A stretch of DNA of 22,583 nt from JAAFIP01 sp963775085. Its GTDB lineage: Bacteria > Pseudomonadota > Gammaproteobacteria > Burkholderiales > Burkholderiaceae_C. Both the position numbers and the translations under genes were made by a program. A model generated the notes under the pieces. The model worked only from the letters and a program-made list of their open reading frames with translations, did not search any database and was not told the origin of the DNA. Where the stretch lies: NCBI GenBank assembly GCA_963775085.1, contig CAVZHO010000015.1, positions 1 to 22,583 on the forward strand. The letters run 5' to 3'. Below are positions 6,393 through 13,063 of the stretch, one piece after another (position 1 is the stretch's first letter; every line of letters starts with the position of its first letter).

Positions 6393-7205
6393 TCAGTAGG
6401 TGCCCGGGTAGCTGCCGCCGTCGATCAGCAGGTTTTGCCCGTTGATGTAGCCGCCGTGCACGCTGCAGATAAAGGCGCAGTAGGCACCAAACTCCTCGGG
6501 CACGCCCAGGCGTTTGCCCGGTAGCTGGGCGATGCGGGCGGCGCGGATGTCGTCGGCGCTTTTGCCGGTGGCCTTGGCGGCGGCGGCAAAGTTACCGACC
6601 AGGCGGTCGGTGTCAAAAATGCCGGGCAGCAGGTTGTTGATGGTCACGCCCTTGGCCGCAATGCTGGAGCGTGCCACGCCCGCCACAAAGCCGGTCAAAC
6701 CGCTGCGCGCGCCGTTAGACAGCCCCAGAATGTCGATGGGCGACTTCACGGCGCTGGAGGTGATGTTGACGATGCGGCCAAAGCCGCGCGCGGCCATGCC
6801 GTCCACCGTGGCTTTGATCAGCTCAATCGGGGTAAGCATGTTGGCATCGATCGCGGCCAGCCAGGCGGCGCGGTCCCAGGTACGAAAATCACCCGTCGGT
6901 GGGCCACCGGCATTGGTGACGACGATGTCGAAGTCTTTGCGCTTTGCAAAGATCTGCGCGCGACCCGCCTCGGTGGTGATGTCTGCCGCAATGGTCACAA
7001 TCTCTGGGGTTTTTGTGCCGCCAGCCTTTGCAGAGTCTGCGCATGCAGCTCTTAATTTTGCAGCAGAGGCCTCCAGCACCTCGGCGCCCCGCGAGACCAT
7101 GACGACGTTGACACCGTCCAGTGCCAGCGCGCGTGCGCAGCCCCAGCCCAGCCCTTTACTTGCGCCGCCAACCAAGGCCCAACGGCCTGCAATTCCTAGA
7201 TCCAT
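6393..7205 (-). CDS. Atypical short-chain dehydrogenase/reductase (FabG-like)
   Basis: A 270-residue Rossmann-fold SDR. The cofactor motif is GGASKGLG (usual TGxxxGxG with the first Thr replaced by Gly), followed by NAGG and the RIVNITSSAVKSPIDILGLSNGARSGLTGF segment, where the usual catalytic YxxxK is replaced by NGAR-type residues. This fits the 'beta-ketoacyl-ACP reductase-like' subgroup that lacks a perfect catalytic tetrad, so the substrate and even the activity are uncertain. ATG 7205 is chosen (GGAGAG Shine-Dalgarno 6 bases upstream) over an in-frame TTG at 7208. An IclR regulator is divergently transcribed from the same intergenic region and may control this gene. Confidence 0.88.
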   Translation of the reverse strand: MDLGIAGRWALVGGASKGLGWGCARALALDGVNVVMVSRGAEVLEASAAKLRAACADSAKAGGTKTPEIVTIAADITTEAGRAQIFAKRKDFDIVVTNAGGPPTGDFRTWDRAAWLAAIDANMLTPIELIKATVDGMAARGFGRIVNITSSAVKSPIDILGLSNGARSGLTGFVAGVARSSIAAKGVTINNLLPGIFDTDRLVGNFAAAAKATGKSADDIRAARIAQLPGKRLGVPEEFGAYCAFICSVHGGYINGQNLLIDGGSYPGTY

Positions 7206-7436
7206 CAATGCTCTCCAAAATAAGTAGGTGTGTTTTCGAGCTTACCACCGCACCAGCGCCCTGGCGCATGGCCTTTTACCTAGGGAGTAGTTAAACACGG
7301 CTTGCAAAACTCTTTAAAAACACGAATAATGGTTTACAAAAGAATAAGTGATTCATACAAGAGACAATGCTAACTATTTTTCTACCTATGTCCTGTTTGC
7401 TTGCCTCATTGCAGTGTCAGCCCTACCGTGCAGCCC
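7206..7436. promoter_or_regulatory. Divergent intergenic region, SDR / IclR
   Basis: About 230 bp between divergent starts, with an AT-rich core (about 7300-7385) amid GC-rich DNA. This is where the promoters and any IclR operator should lie. No convincing palindrome of the IclR type could be picked out by eye, and promoter boxes are not assigned. Confidence 0.4.
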
Positions 7437-8273
7437 ATGGCCATGACTGAGTCGGCCCCCCAACCCGCGCCCCCCAAGCCCACGACCGGACCAGAGGCGC
7501 GAAGTCGCTACACCGTCCCCGCCTTGGCGCGTGGCCTGCAATTACTCGGTTACTTTACGCGGGATCAGCGCGAGCTGTCGGGCGCGCACTTGGCCCACGC
7601 TACCGGCTGGCCCCGTGCATCGGTTTTTCGGATGCTGCAAACTTTGGAGCAGGCCGGCTTTATCGAGCGCTGTGGCGAAGGGCCGATCTACCGGCTGGGT
7701 ATCGGCTCGTTGCGCCTGGGGTTTGAGTATTTGGCCGGGCAGGAGCTGGCCGAACATGGGCAAGCCATCCTGGAGGCGCTGCGTGACAGTTCGGGGTACT
7801 CGGCGCATTTGGCCATCCGCGACGGACGCGAGGCCGTGTTTCTGGCCAAAGCGGCCATCAGCAGCACGCAATTTCACTCCATCCAGGTGGGCGCCCGCCT
7901 GCCAGTGCATTCCACCGCGCTGGGCAGCGTGCTGCTGGGCGGGATGAGTCTGGCCGATATCACACTGCTGTATGCGGGCCAGGCACTCACCCGCTACACC
8001 GCCAGCACCCCAGCGACGCTGGAGGCACTCAAGGCGCAGGTCGATGCCGACGCGCAGCGCGGCTATGGCATTTGCCAAGGCTGCTTTGAGGCCGGGGTAT
8101 CGTCCATCGCTGCGCCGGTGTACGACCGACAGAAAAAAGTCTGCGCAGCCATCAACATCACCATACTGGCCCCCCGTATGGCGCCCACCACGGTACCGGC
8201 GCTGATCGACCAGGTGCGCCATGCCGCCAGCGCCCTCACCCGGCGCATCAGCCACTTGCCAGCGCCACGCTGA
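7437..8273 (+). CDS. IclR-family transcriptional regulator
   Basis: A 278-residue regulator: N-terminal winged HTH (VPALARGLQLLGYF, LSGAHLAHATGWPRASVFRMLQTLEQAGFIER) and the C-terminal IclR effector domain (SAHLAIRDGREAVFLAK, ARLPVHSTALGSVLL, GYGICQGCFEAGVSSIAAPVYDRQKKVCAAINI). A short Pro-rich N-terminal extension precedes the HTH. The open frame begins at a TTG (7401); ATG 7437 or 7443 is more plausible, but none has a clear Shine-Dalgarno, so the start is uncertain. Divergent orientation to the SDR suggests local regulation, probably of aromatic or acyl substrate metabolism; the effector is unknown. Confidence 0.92.
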   Translation: MAMTESAPQPAPPKPTTGPEARSRYTVPALARGLQLLGYFTRDQRELSGAHLAHATGWPRASVFRMLQTLEQAGFIERCGEGPIYRLGIGSLRLGFEYLAGQELAEHGQAILEALRDSSGYSAHLAIRDGREAVFLAKAAISSTQFHSIQVGARLPVHSTALGSVLLGGMSLADITLLYAGQALTRYTASTPATLEALKAQVDADAQRGYGICQGCFEAGVSSIAAPVYDRQKKVCAAINITILAPRMAPTTVPALIDQVRHAASALTRRISHLPAPR

Positions 8274-8340
8274 GCCCATTGCTGACTTCAAACCTGCGCG
8301 TTTACGGTTAAATCATCGCCTTCAACGGGAATTTCCAGGT

Positions 8341-8361
8341 ACTTTTCTTTGCGAGAAAAGT
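8341..8361. promoter_or_regulatory. Perfect 8-bp dyad ahead of the CNB-domain gene
   Basis: ACTTTTCT (8341-8348) and AGAAAAGT (8354-8361) form a perfect inverted repeat with a 5-base spacer. It lies 68 bp after the IclR stop and 35 bp before the next ATG. It could be an operator or the IclR terminator; no T-run follows, which favours an operator. A possible -10 (AATAAT, 8384-8389) sits only 6 bp before the ATG, hinting at a leaderless transcript. Confidence 0.45.
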
Positions 8362-8395
8362 TGCATTCAAGGGTAGCCCATGCAATAATTTAAGC

Positions 8396-9085
8396 ATGAT
8401 TAAAAGTGATGGCCCCGGAAGCAGTTTTAGCCCGTTAAACCCCAACGACCGCGTGATTGCCAAACGCAACCCTGGCGGCAATGGCTTTGGCGAGAGTGCG
8501 TTTGCACCCAGTACCTTTGGTAACAGTACGTTTGGCCACAGTGACTTTGCCAACAGCACCCATGGCAACAGCACGGGTTTTGGCCCCAGCGGCATTGTGC
8601 CCAGCGCCACTCCGGGCATGCCCCAGTCGGTGATGGGTCTGATCCAGGCCATGCACACCAATAACAGCATTGACACCATCAAGCTCACGCTGGGTGTGGC
8701 GCAGTGGCAGATTCTGTCGGGCTATCTGCAAGGTTTCACCATGGAAGACAACCAGGTACTGATCGAGCAGGGCTCCAAAGACACCACCGTGTATTTGGTG
8801 GAGTCGGGCACCTTGGGGGTGATCCATCTGAATGAAAGGGGCGAGGTACAGCAAACCGCTGTGGGCGCAGGCTCCTGCGTGGGTGAGGGCTCTTTCTTCT
8901 CGCGCATTCCGCGGGTGGCGACGGTGCAGGCCTCCAGCCGTTGCAAACTGTGGTCCATCAACCCGATGCGTTTTACCGAGCTGTCCAACCGCCATGCCGC
9001 TGTGGCGCTGCCCTTGGTGATGGCCATGGGCTCCGTGATGGCTCGCCGTTTGAGCAATCGGGCCAAGCGCGGCGCTGTGACCTGA
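8396..9085 (+). CDS. Cyclic-nucleotide-binding-domain protein with N-terminal pentapeptide repeat
   Basis: A 229-residue protein. Residues about 30-59 are a tandem repeat with consensus xFxxS (six units, Phe at 31, 36, 41, 46 and 51, His at 56). The C-terminal half is a Crp-type cyclic-nucleotide-binding fold: DNQVLIEQGSKDTTVYLVESGTLGVI, GAGSCVGEGSFFSRIPRVATVQA, CKLWSINPMRFTEL. The FGE(I/L)-type phosphate-binding cassette is degenerate (VGEGSFF...R). No DNA-binding HTH follows, so it is a sensor or partner protein rather than a transcription factor. No Shine-Dalgarno is visible. It converges with topB, with hairpin repeat copy C in the gap. Confidence 0.82.
   Translation: MIKSDGPGSSFSPLNPNDRVIAKRNPGGNGFGESAFAPSTFGNSTFGHSDFANSTHGNSTGFGPSGIVPSATPGMPQSVMGLIQAMHTNNSIDTIKLTLGVAQWQILSGYLQGFTMEDNQVLIEQGSKDTTVYLVESGTLGVIHLNERGEVQQTAVGAGSCVGEGSFFSRIPRVATVQASSRCKLWSINPMRFTELSNRHAAVALPLVMAMGSVMARRLSNRAKRGAVT
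8483..8572 (+). repeat. 15-bp coding tandem repeat (xFxxS units)
   Basis: Six consecutive 15-bp units inside the CNB-domain gene encode GFGES, AFAPS, TFGNS, TFGHS, DFANS and THGNS. The Phe and Ser codons are in phase while the other positions vary. The array looks like a degenerated slippage or duplication product; copy number may vary between strains. Confidence 0.8.
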
Positions 9086-9133
9086 ACTGGCCCCTGCGGC
9101 ATGGCTGGGTAACCATTTCACCCATAAAAACAA

Positions 9134-9179
9134 GCGGTAGTCCCTGTCGACAGGACGTTTTCAGCTATAAATTACATAG
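9134..9179 (-). repeat. Dispersed hairpin repeat, copy C
   Basis: Contains GTAGTCCCTGTCGACAGGAC followed by TTTTCAGCTATAAATTACATAG, the same orientation as copies A and B. The arms CCTGTCGACAGG form a perfect 12-base palindrome. It lies in the gap between the convergent CNB-domain gene and topB, where it may act as a terminator for one or both. Confidence 0.82.
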
Positions 9180-9252
9180 CGCATACGGTCTGTTCGCGTA
9201 TCGATCAAGGGCGTGCCAGCGCTGCCGCAGGCACCCACTCTAGCGCTAAGAC

Positions 9253-12200
9253 TCAGGCCAGGTGCTTGCCCACAATCCCGGCAATCTCAAACATCGTCAC
9301 CTGCGCCTTGCCAAACACGGGGAGCAGCTTGGCATCGGCGTTGATGCTGCGCTTGTCTTTGGCATCTTGCAGGTTGTGGGCCTTGATGTAGTCCCACAGT
9401 TTTTTCACCACCTGCGAGCGCGCAACCGGTTCGGCCCCAATCACGGCCGCCAGGGCGGCGCTGGGCGTGGAGCCGGTGGCAGGTGCGGCGCGCGGTTTGC
9501 GCGGTGCTAACGTCTTGGCAGGGGCCTTCTTGGCGGCTACTTTGCTGGCGGGTTTGGCACCTGCCTTGGCAGACTTGGCCGCCGCTTTGGCGGCTGCCGT
9601 GCCGGTTTTAGCCGTTGCTTTTTTGGCCACGGGTGCGCCCGCCGCCGTTTTGCGCGGTGGGAACTTGCTGGTGCGCGGCTCAAACTCAAAGCCGACTTTG
9701 TTCTCTTCCTTGTTCCAGGACAAAAAGGCCTTGAAACTGCGGCGGGTGCGCATACTGACAAACTTGTCCAGCAAATCGGTCTTGCCGGTCGCTAGCAGTT
9801 TGGTCATTTGCTCACGCTCCACGGGTTGCTGCAAGATGACCTGGCCGCTCTTGAAGTCGCAACTGGGTGTGGGTTGCGCGTCAGTGGGTACTGACTTCTC
9901 GCACACATAGCTCTTGCCAAACTCCACCACTGGGCTGCCGCATTTGGGGCAGGCACCGAGCGACACCTTGCCCGACAGATCGACAATCTCGCCCGACTCG
10001 GCGGCCTTGGCATCTTCGCCAAAGTCAAACTCCAGCTTCCAGTTCTTCTCTTCCTCGTTGTATTTGAGGGCGATCTCGGCGACAAAGGGCCAGCCCGCTT
10101 TGGAGCGGAAACCCTCCAATGGGCCGATCTTTTTGTTCAGGATGAACTGCTCTACCTCGGCGGGCTCGAAAGTGCGGCCCGCAGGGGTTTTGCCAAAGCT
10201 GAAACCGCAGCCCTCGGCAGCGCCTGCTTTCCCGGTACAGGTGTAGCGGCGGTAGTTTTCTTTGACGATCCCGCCGCAGTTGGGGCAAGGCGTGGTGAGG
10301 GTGGCGTAGTCGCCGGGGACGGTGTCGCGGTCGTATTCCTTGGCTTTTTTGACGATTTTTTCCGTCATGGCGTTGATCTCGGCCATGAAGGTTTCGCGGC
10401 TCATTTGGCCCTTTTCCATCAGCGCCAGCTTGTGCTCCCACTCGCCGGTCAGCTCGGGCGTGGACAATTCTTCTACGCCCAGTCCGCGCAAGAGCGTCAT
10501 GAGCTGGAAGGCCTTGGCGGTAGGGATCAGCTCGCGGCCTTCGCGCAGAATGTATTTCTCGTTGATCAAACCTTCGATGGTGGCGGCGCGGGTGGCGGGT
10601 GTGCCCAGGCCTTTTTCCTGCATGGCTTCGCGCAGCTCGTCGTCTTCCACCAGCTTGCCTGCGCCTTCCATCGCGCCCAGCAGCGTGGCTTCGGAGTAGC
10701 GGGCGGGCGGGCGGGTTTTGAGAGCCTTGCTTTCGATGCTTTCGTTTTTCACCAATTCGCCGGGCTTCACGGCCACCAGTTGCTGGCCTTTTTCGCCCTC
10801 TTTCGCGTCGGTGACTTCGTCGGCGGCTTCCTTGCCGTAAATCGCCAACCAACCCGGCTTGACCAGCACCTTGCCTTCGGTTTTGAAAGCGTGATTGCTA
10901 TATGCCCCCACGCTCTGCGCTGACGCGTCGCCGCTGCCCCCCGAGGGGGCCGTGCCTTGCTTGGGGCTGCCCGGCGCTGCGGCGACAGTAGTAATGCGCG
11001 TCGTCACCTGGTATTCTGCGCTGGGGTAAAACACCGCCATGAAGCGGCGCACCACCAAGGTGTACAGCTTGTGCTCTGCTTCCGATAGCCCGCTGGGCGC
11101 TTGCAGCGTGGGGATAATGGCGAAGTGGTCGCTCACCTTGGTGTTGTCGAAGATGCGCTTGCTGGGCTTGATGTAGCCGTTTTTGATCGCCAGCGCCGCA
11201 TGCGGCTCCAGGTGCTTATGGCCGCTGTCGGCCAGCATCTCGAAGGTCTTTTTCACCACTGGCAGGTAGTCTTCCGGCAGCGCGCGCGAGTCGGTACGCG
11301 GGTAGGTCAGGGCCTTGTGGCGCTCGTACAGGGACTGGGCAATTTGCAGGGTGGTCTTGGCAGAAAAGCCAAACTTGCCGTTGGCCTCGCGTTGCAGGCT
11401 GGTCAAGTCGAACAGCAGGGGCGAGGCTTGGGTGGTGGGCTTGCTCTCTTCGGTCACCGTGGCGTGCTTGCCTTTGACGGCATCGACAATCGCCTGCGCA
11501 TCGCGCTCATGCCACAGGCGGTCGGCCTTGGCCTCAGCATCCTCGCCCTTCTTCCACTTCGGGTCAAACCACTTGGCCGGGTAATCGCCTGCCTCGCTCA
11601 AGAAGCTGGCGTGGATCTCCCAGTAGTCGCGAAAGACGTGTTTGCGGATCTGCTCTTCGCGCTCCACCATCACGGCAAGCGTAGGCGTTTGCACGCGGCC
11701 CACGGTGGTGAGGAAGAAGCCGCCATCGCGTGAGTTAAACGCCGTCATGGCGCGGGTGCCGTTGATGCCGACCAGCCAGTCGGCCTCTGAGCGGCTGCGC
11801 GCGGCGTCGGCCAGCGGCAGCATCTGCTTGTCTGTGCGCAGGGTGTCAAAGCCGTCGCGGATGGCCTGCGGGGTCATGCTTTGCAGCCACAGGCGGGTAA
11901 TCGGCTTGCCCAGCGGTACATACTTGCCGCCCTTGTTGCCACCGGCGTACTGCTCGATCAGGCGGAAGATCAGCTCGCCCTCACGCCCCGCGTCGCAGGC
12001 ATTGACGATATTGCCCACGTCTTTGCGCTTGGCCAGCTTGACCACCGCATTCAGGCGCGTCTTGGTTTTGTCCACCGGCTTCAAGTCAAAGTACGGCGGG
12101 ATGACCGGCAGATTGGCAAAGCTCCACTTGCCGCGCTTCACGTCAAACTCTTCCGGGGCCTGGATCTCGACCAGGTGGCCCACAGCCGAGCTGACGATGT

Positions 12201-12315
12201 GCGTGTCGCTCTCAAAATACTCGTCGTGTTTTTCGAACTTACCCACATTGGGGGTCAAGGCACGCACGATGTCTTGCGCCACGGAGGGCTTTTCGGCAAT
12301 GATTAAAGTTTTCAT
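9253..12315 (-). CDS. topB: DNA topoisomerase III with C-terminal SWIB domain
   Basis: A type IA topoisomerase of 1020 residues; E. coli TopB is about 650. Starting at the ATG (an in-frame GTG lies two codons upstream) it begins MKTLIIAEKPSVAQDI, with the TOPRIM acidic motif CDAGREGELIFR (about 106-116) and the active-site Tyr in LTYPRTDSR (about 338). Two C-terminal zinc ribbons follow (CPNCGG near 680, CPKCGS near 787), then an Ala/Lys-rich linker (about 880-940) and a terminal SWIB/MDM2 domain (about 945-1020: PSAALAAVIG, QVVKKLWDYIKAHNLQD, INADAKLLPVFG). A low-complexity insertion of about 30 residues (about 443-474) is encoded by a GC-rich palindromic repeat. The enzyme decatenates or relaxes single-strand-containing DNA; the SWIB role is unknown. 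Confidence 0.95.
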   Translation of the reverse strand: MKTLIIAEKPSVAQDIVRALTPNVGKFEKHDEYFESDTHIVSSAVGHLVEIQAPEEFDVKRGKWSFANLPVIPPYFDLKPVDKTKTRLNAVVKLAKRKDVGNIVNACDAGREGELIFRLIEQYAGGNKGGKYVPLGKPITRLWLQSMTPQAIRDGFDTLRTDKQMLPLADAARSRSEADWLVGINGTRAMTAFNSRDGGFFLTTVGRVQTPTLAVMVEREEQIRKHVFRDYWEIHASFLSEAGDYPAKWFDPKWKKGEDAEAKADRLWHERDAQAIVDAVKGKHATVTEESKPTTQASPLLFDLTSLQREANGKFGFSAKTTLQIAQSLYERHKALTYPRTDSRALPEDYLPVVKKTFEMLADSGHKHLEPHAALAIKNGYIKPSKRIFDNTKVSDHFAIIPTLQAPSGLSEAEHKLYTLVVRRFMAVFYPSAEYQVTTRITTVAAAPGSPKQGTAPSGGSGDASAQSVGAYSNHAFKTEGKVLVKPGWLAIYGKEAADEVTDAKEGEKGQQLVAVKPGELVKNESIESKALKTRPPARYSEATLLGAMEGAGKLVEDDELREAMQEKGLGTPATRAATIEGLINEKYILREGRELIPTAKAFQLMTLLRGLGVEELSTPELTGEWEHKLALMEKGQMSRETFMAEINAMTEKIVKKAKEYDRDTVPGDYATLTTPCPNCGGIVKENYRRYTCTGKAGAAEGCGFSFGKTPAGRTFEPAEVEQFILNKKIGPLEGFRSKAGWPFVAEIALKYNEEEKNWKLEFDFGEDAKAAESGEIVDLSGKVSLGACPKCGSPVVEFGKSYVCEKSVPTDAQPTPSCDFKSGQVILQQPVEREQMTKLLATGKTDLLDKFVSMRTRRSFKAFLSWNKEENKVGFEFEPRTSKFPPRKTAAGAPVAKKATAKTGTAAAKAAAKSAKAGAKPASKVAAKKAPAKTLAPRKPRAAPATGSTPSAALAAVIGAEPVARSQVVKKLWDYIKAHNLQDAKDKRSINADAKLLPVFGKAQVTMFEIAGIVGKHLA
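10895..10985. repeat. GC-rich palindromic (REP-like) element inserted in topB
   Basis: CCCCCCGAGGGGG (10937-10949), followed by GCCTTGCTTGGGGC and CCCGGCGC, resembles the GC-rich intergenic palindromic repeats abundant in Comamonadaceae. Here it interrupts topB in frame, adding a Gly/Ala/Ser/Pro-rich peptide between ITTVAAAPG and YSNHAFKTEG, where homologues read straight through (from memory). Boundaries are approximate. Confidence 0.65.
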
Positions 12316-12363
12316 ATCCACATTCTCGCTCTAATTACATAGCACCCACTACAATGCAGGTCT

Positions 12364-12414
12364 CGCGCACGCACATGCGCGCACACGCAGGCGCACGCGC
12401 ACACGCGCGCACGC
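12364..12414. other. Alternating purine-pyrimidine tract (Z-DNA potential)
   Basis: Strict Y-R alternation runs from 12364 to 12389 (26 bp), is broken by one extra G at 12390, and resumes from 12391 to 12414 (24 bp). Steps are mostly CG and CA/TG, the composition most prone to left-handed Z-DNA under negative supercoiling. It lies between the divergent topB and SET-domain genes, where divergent transcription would generate such supercoiling. Confidence 0.75.
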
Positions 12415-12445
12415 CCATGATTCACCATACCAAATTTTTCGGGCC

Positions 12446-13063
12446 ATGCCAAAAACCTCGCCAAAAGCTGAAAAAATCAGCCACAACAACAAGACCTCCA
12501 AAACACTCAGCAAGAGCGACAAGGATGCCACAGAGAAGGCGCTGCACAAAGTGCTGGCCAAGGCCCAGAAGCTGGCCAAACGCAAGGCCCGGCTCGATGC
12601 CCTGGTGCCGCCCGGGGACTTCATCAAAACCCGCAAATCCGGCGTGCACGGCAAAGGCATGTTTGCCATTGCCCCTATCGCTGAGGGCCAGCACCTGATC
12701 GAATACATCGGCGAACGCATTGAGTGGAAGGAGGCCCTGCGCCGCCACCCGCATGACCCCAAGCAGCCTAACCACACGTTCTACTTCTCGCTGGAAGATG
12801 GCCGCTGCATCGATGCCAAGGTCGGCGGCAACGACAGCCGATGGATCAACCACAGCTGCAAGCCCAATTGCGAAGCCGACGAAACCCACGGCCGGGTGTT
12901 CATCAAAGCCCTGCGCAATATTGAAAAAGGCGAAGAGCTGTTTTATAGCTACGGCCTGGTGATCGACGAAAAATACACCAAAAAACTCAAGGCCGAGTAC
13001 GCCTGTTGGTGCGGCGCGCCCAAGTGCCGTGGCACCATGCTGGCACCCAAAAAGAAGGACTGA
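12446..13063 (+). CDS. SET-domain protein-lysine methyltransferase
   Basis: A 205-residue protein with a Lys-rich, probably coiled-coil N-terminus (about 1-55) and a complete SET domain: KSGVHGKGMFA, IEYIGERIEW, the SAM-binding/knot motif RWINHSCKPNCEA (about 132-144), GEELFYSYG (about 162-170) and a post-SET cysteine cluster CWCGAPKCRGTM (about 186-197). All catalytic features of an active lysine methyltransferase are visible. Bacterial SET proteins can methylate nucleoid proteins; the target here is unknown. The neighbouring TopoIII has a Lys/Ala-rich histone-H1-like linker that would be a candidate substrate (inference). The stop overlaps the birA start (TGATG), suggesting one transcript. 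No good Shine-Dalgarno. Confidence 0.92.
   Translation: MPKTSPKAEKISHNNKTSKTLSKSDKDATEKALHKVLAKAQKLAKRKARLDALVPPGDFIKTRKSGVHGKGMFAIAPIAEGQHLIEYIGERIEWKEALRRHPHDPKQPNHTFYFSLEDGRCIDAKVGGNDSRWINHSCKPNCEADETHGRVFIKALRNIEKGEELFYSYGLVIDEKYTKKLKAEYACWCGAPKCRGTMLAPKKKD

Noticed and set aside
6514..7227. Long open frame antisense to the SDR gene
   Set aside because: It mirrors a GC-rich gene in the opposite strand, is low complexity (Ala/Pro/Ser), and has no recognisable domain. The same applies to the frames at 7542-8291, 8435-9133, 16985-17929 and 5697-6359.
10025..10852. 275-codon Arg/His-rich frame antiparallel or shifted within topB
   Set aside because: A same-strand shifted shadow of topB; composition is biased and no motif is present.
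12420..12445. Additional small gene between topB and the SET gene
   Set aside because: Open frames there run through the purine-pyrimidine tract and are composition artefacts.
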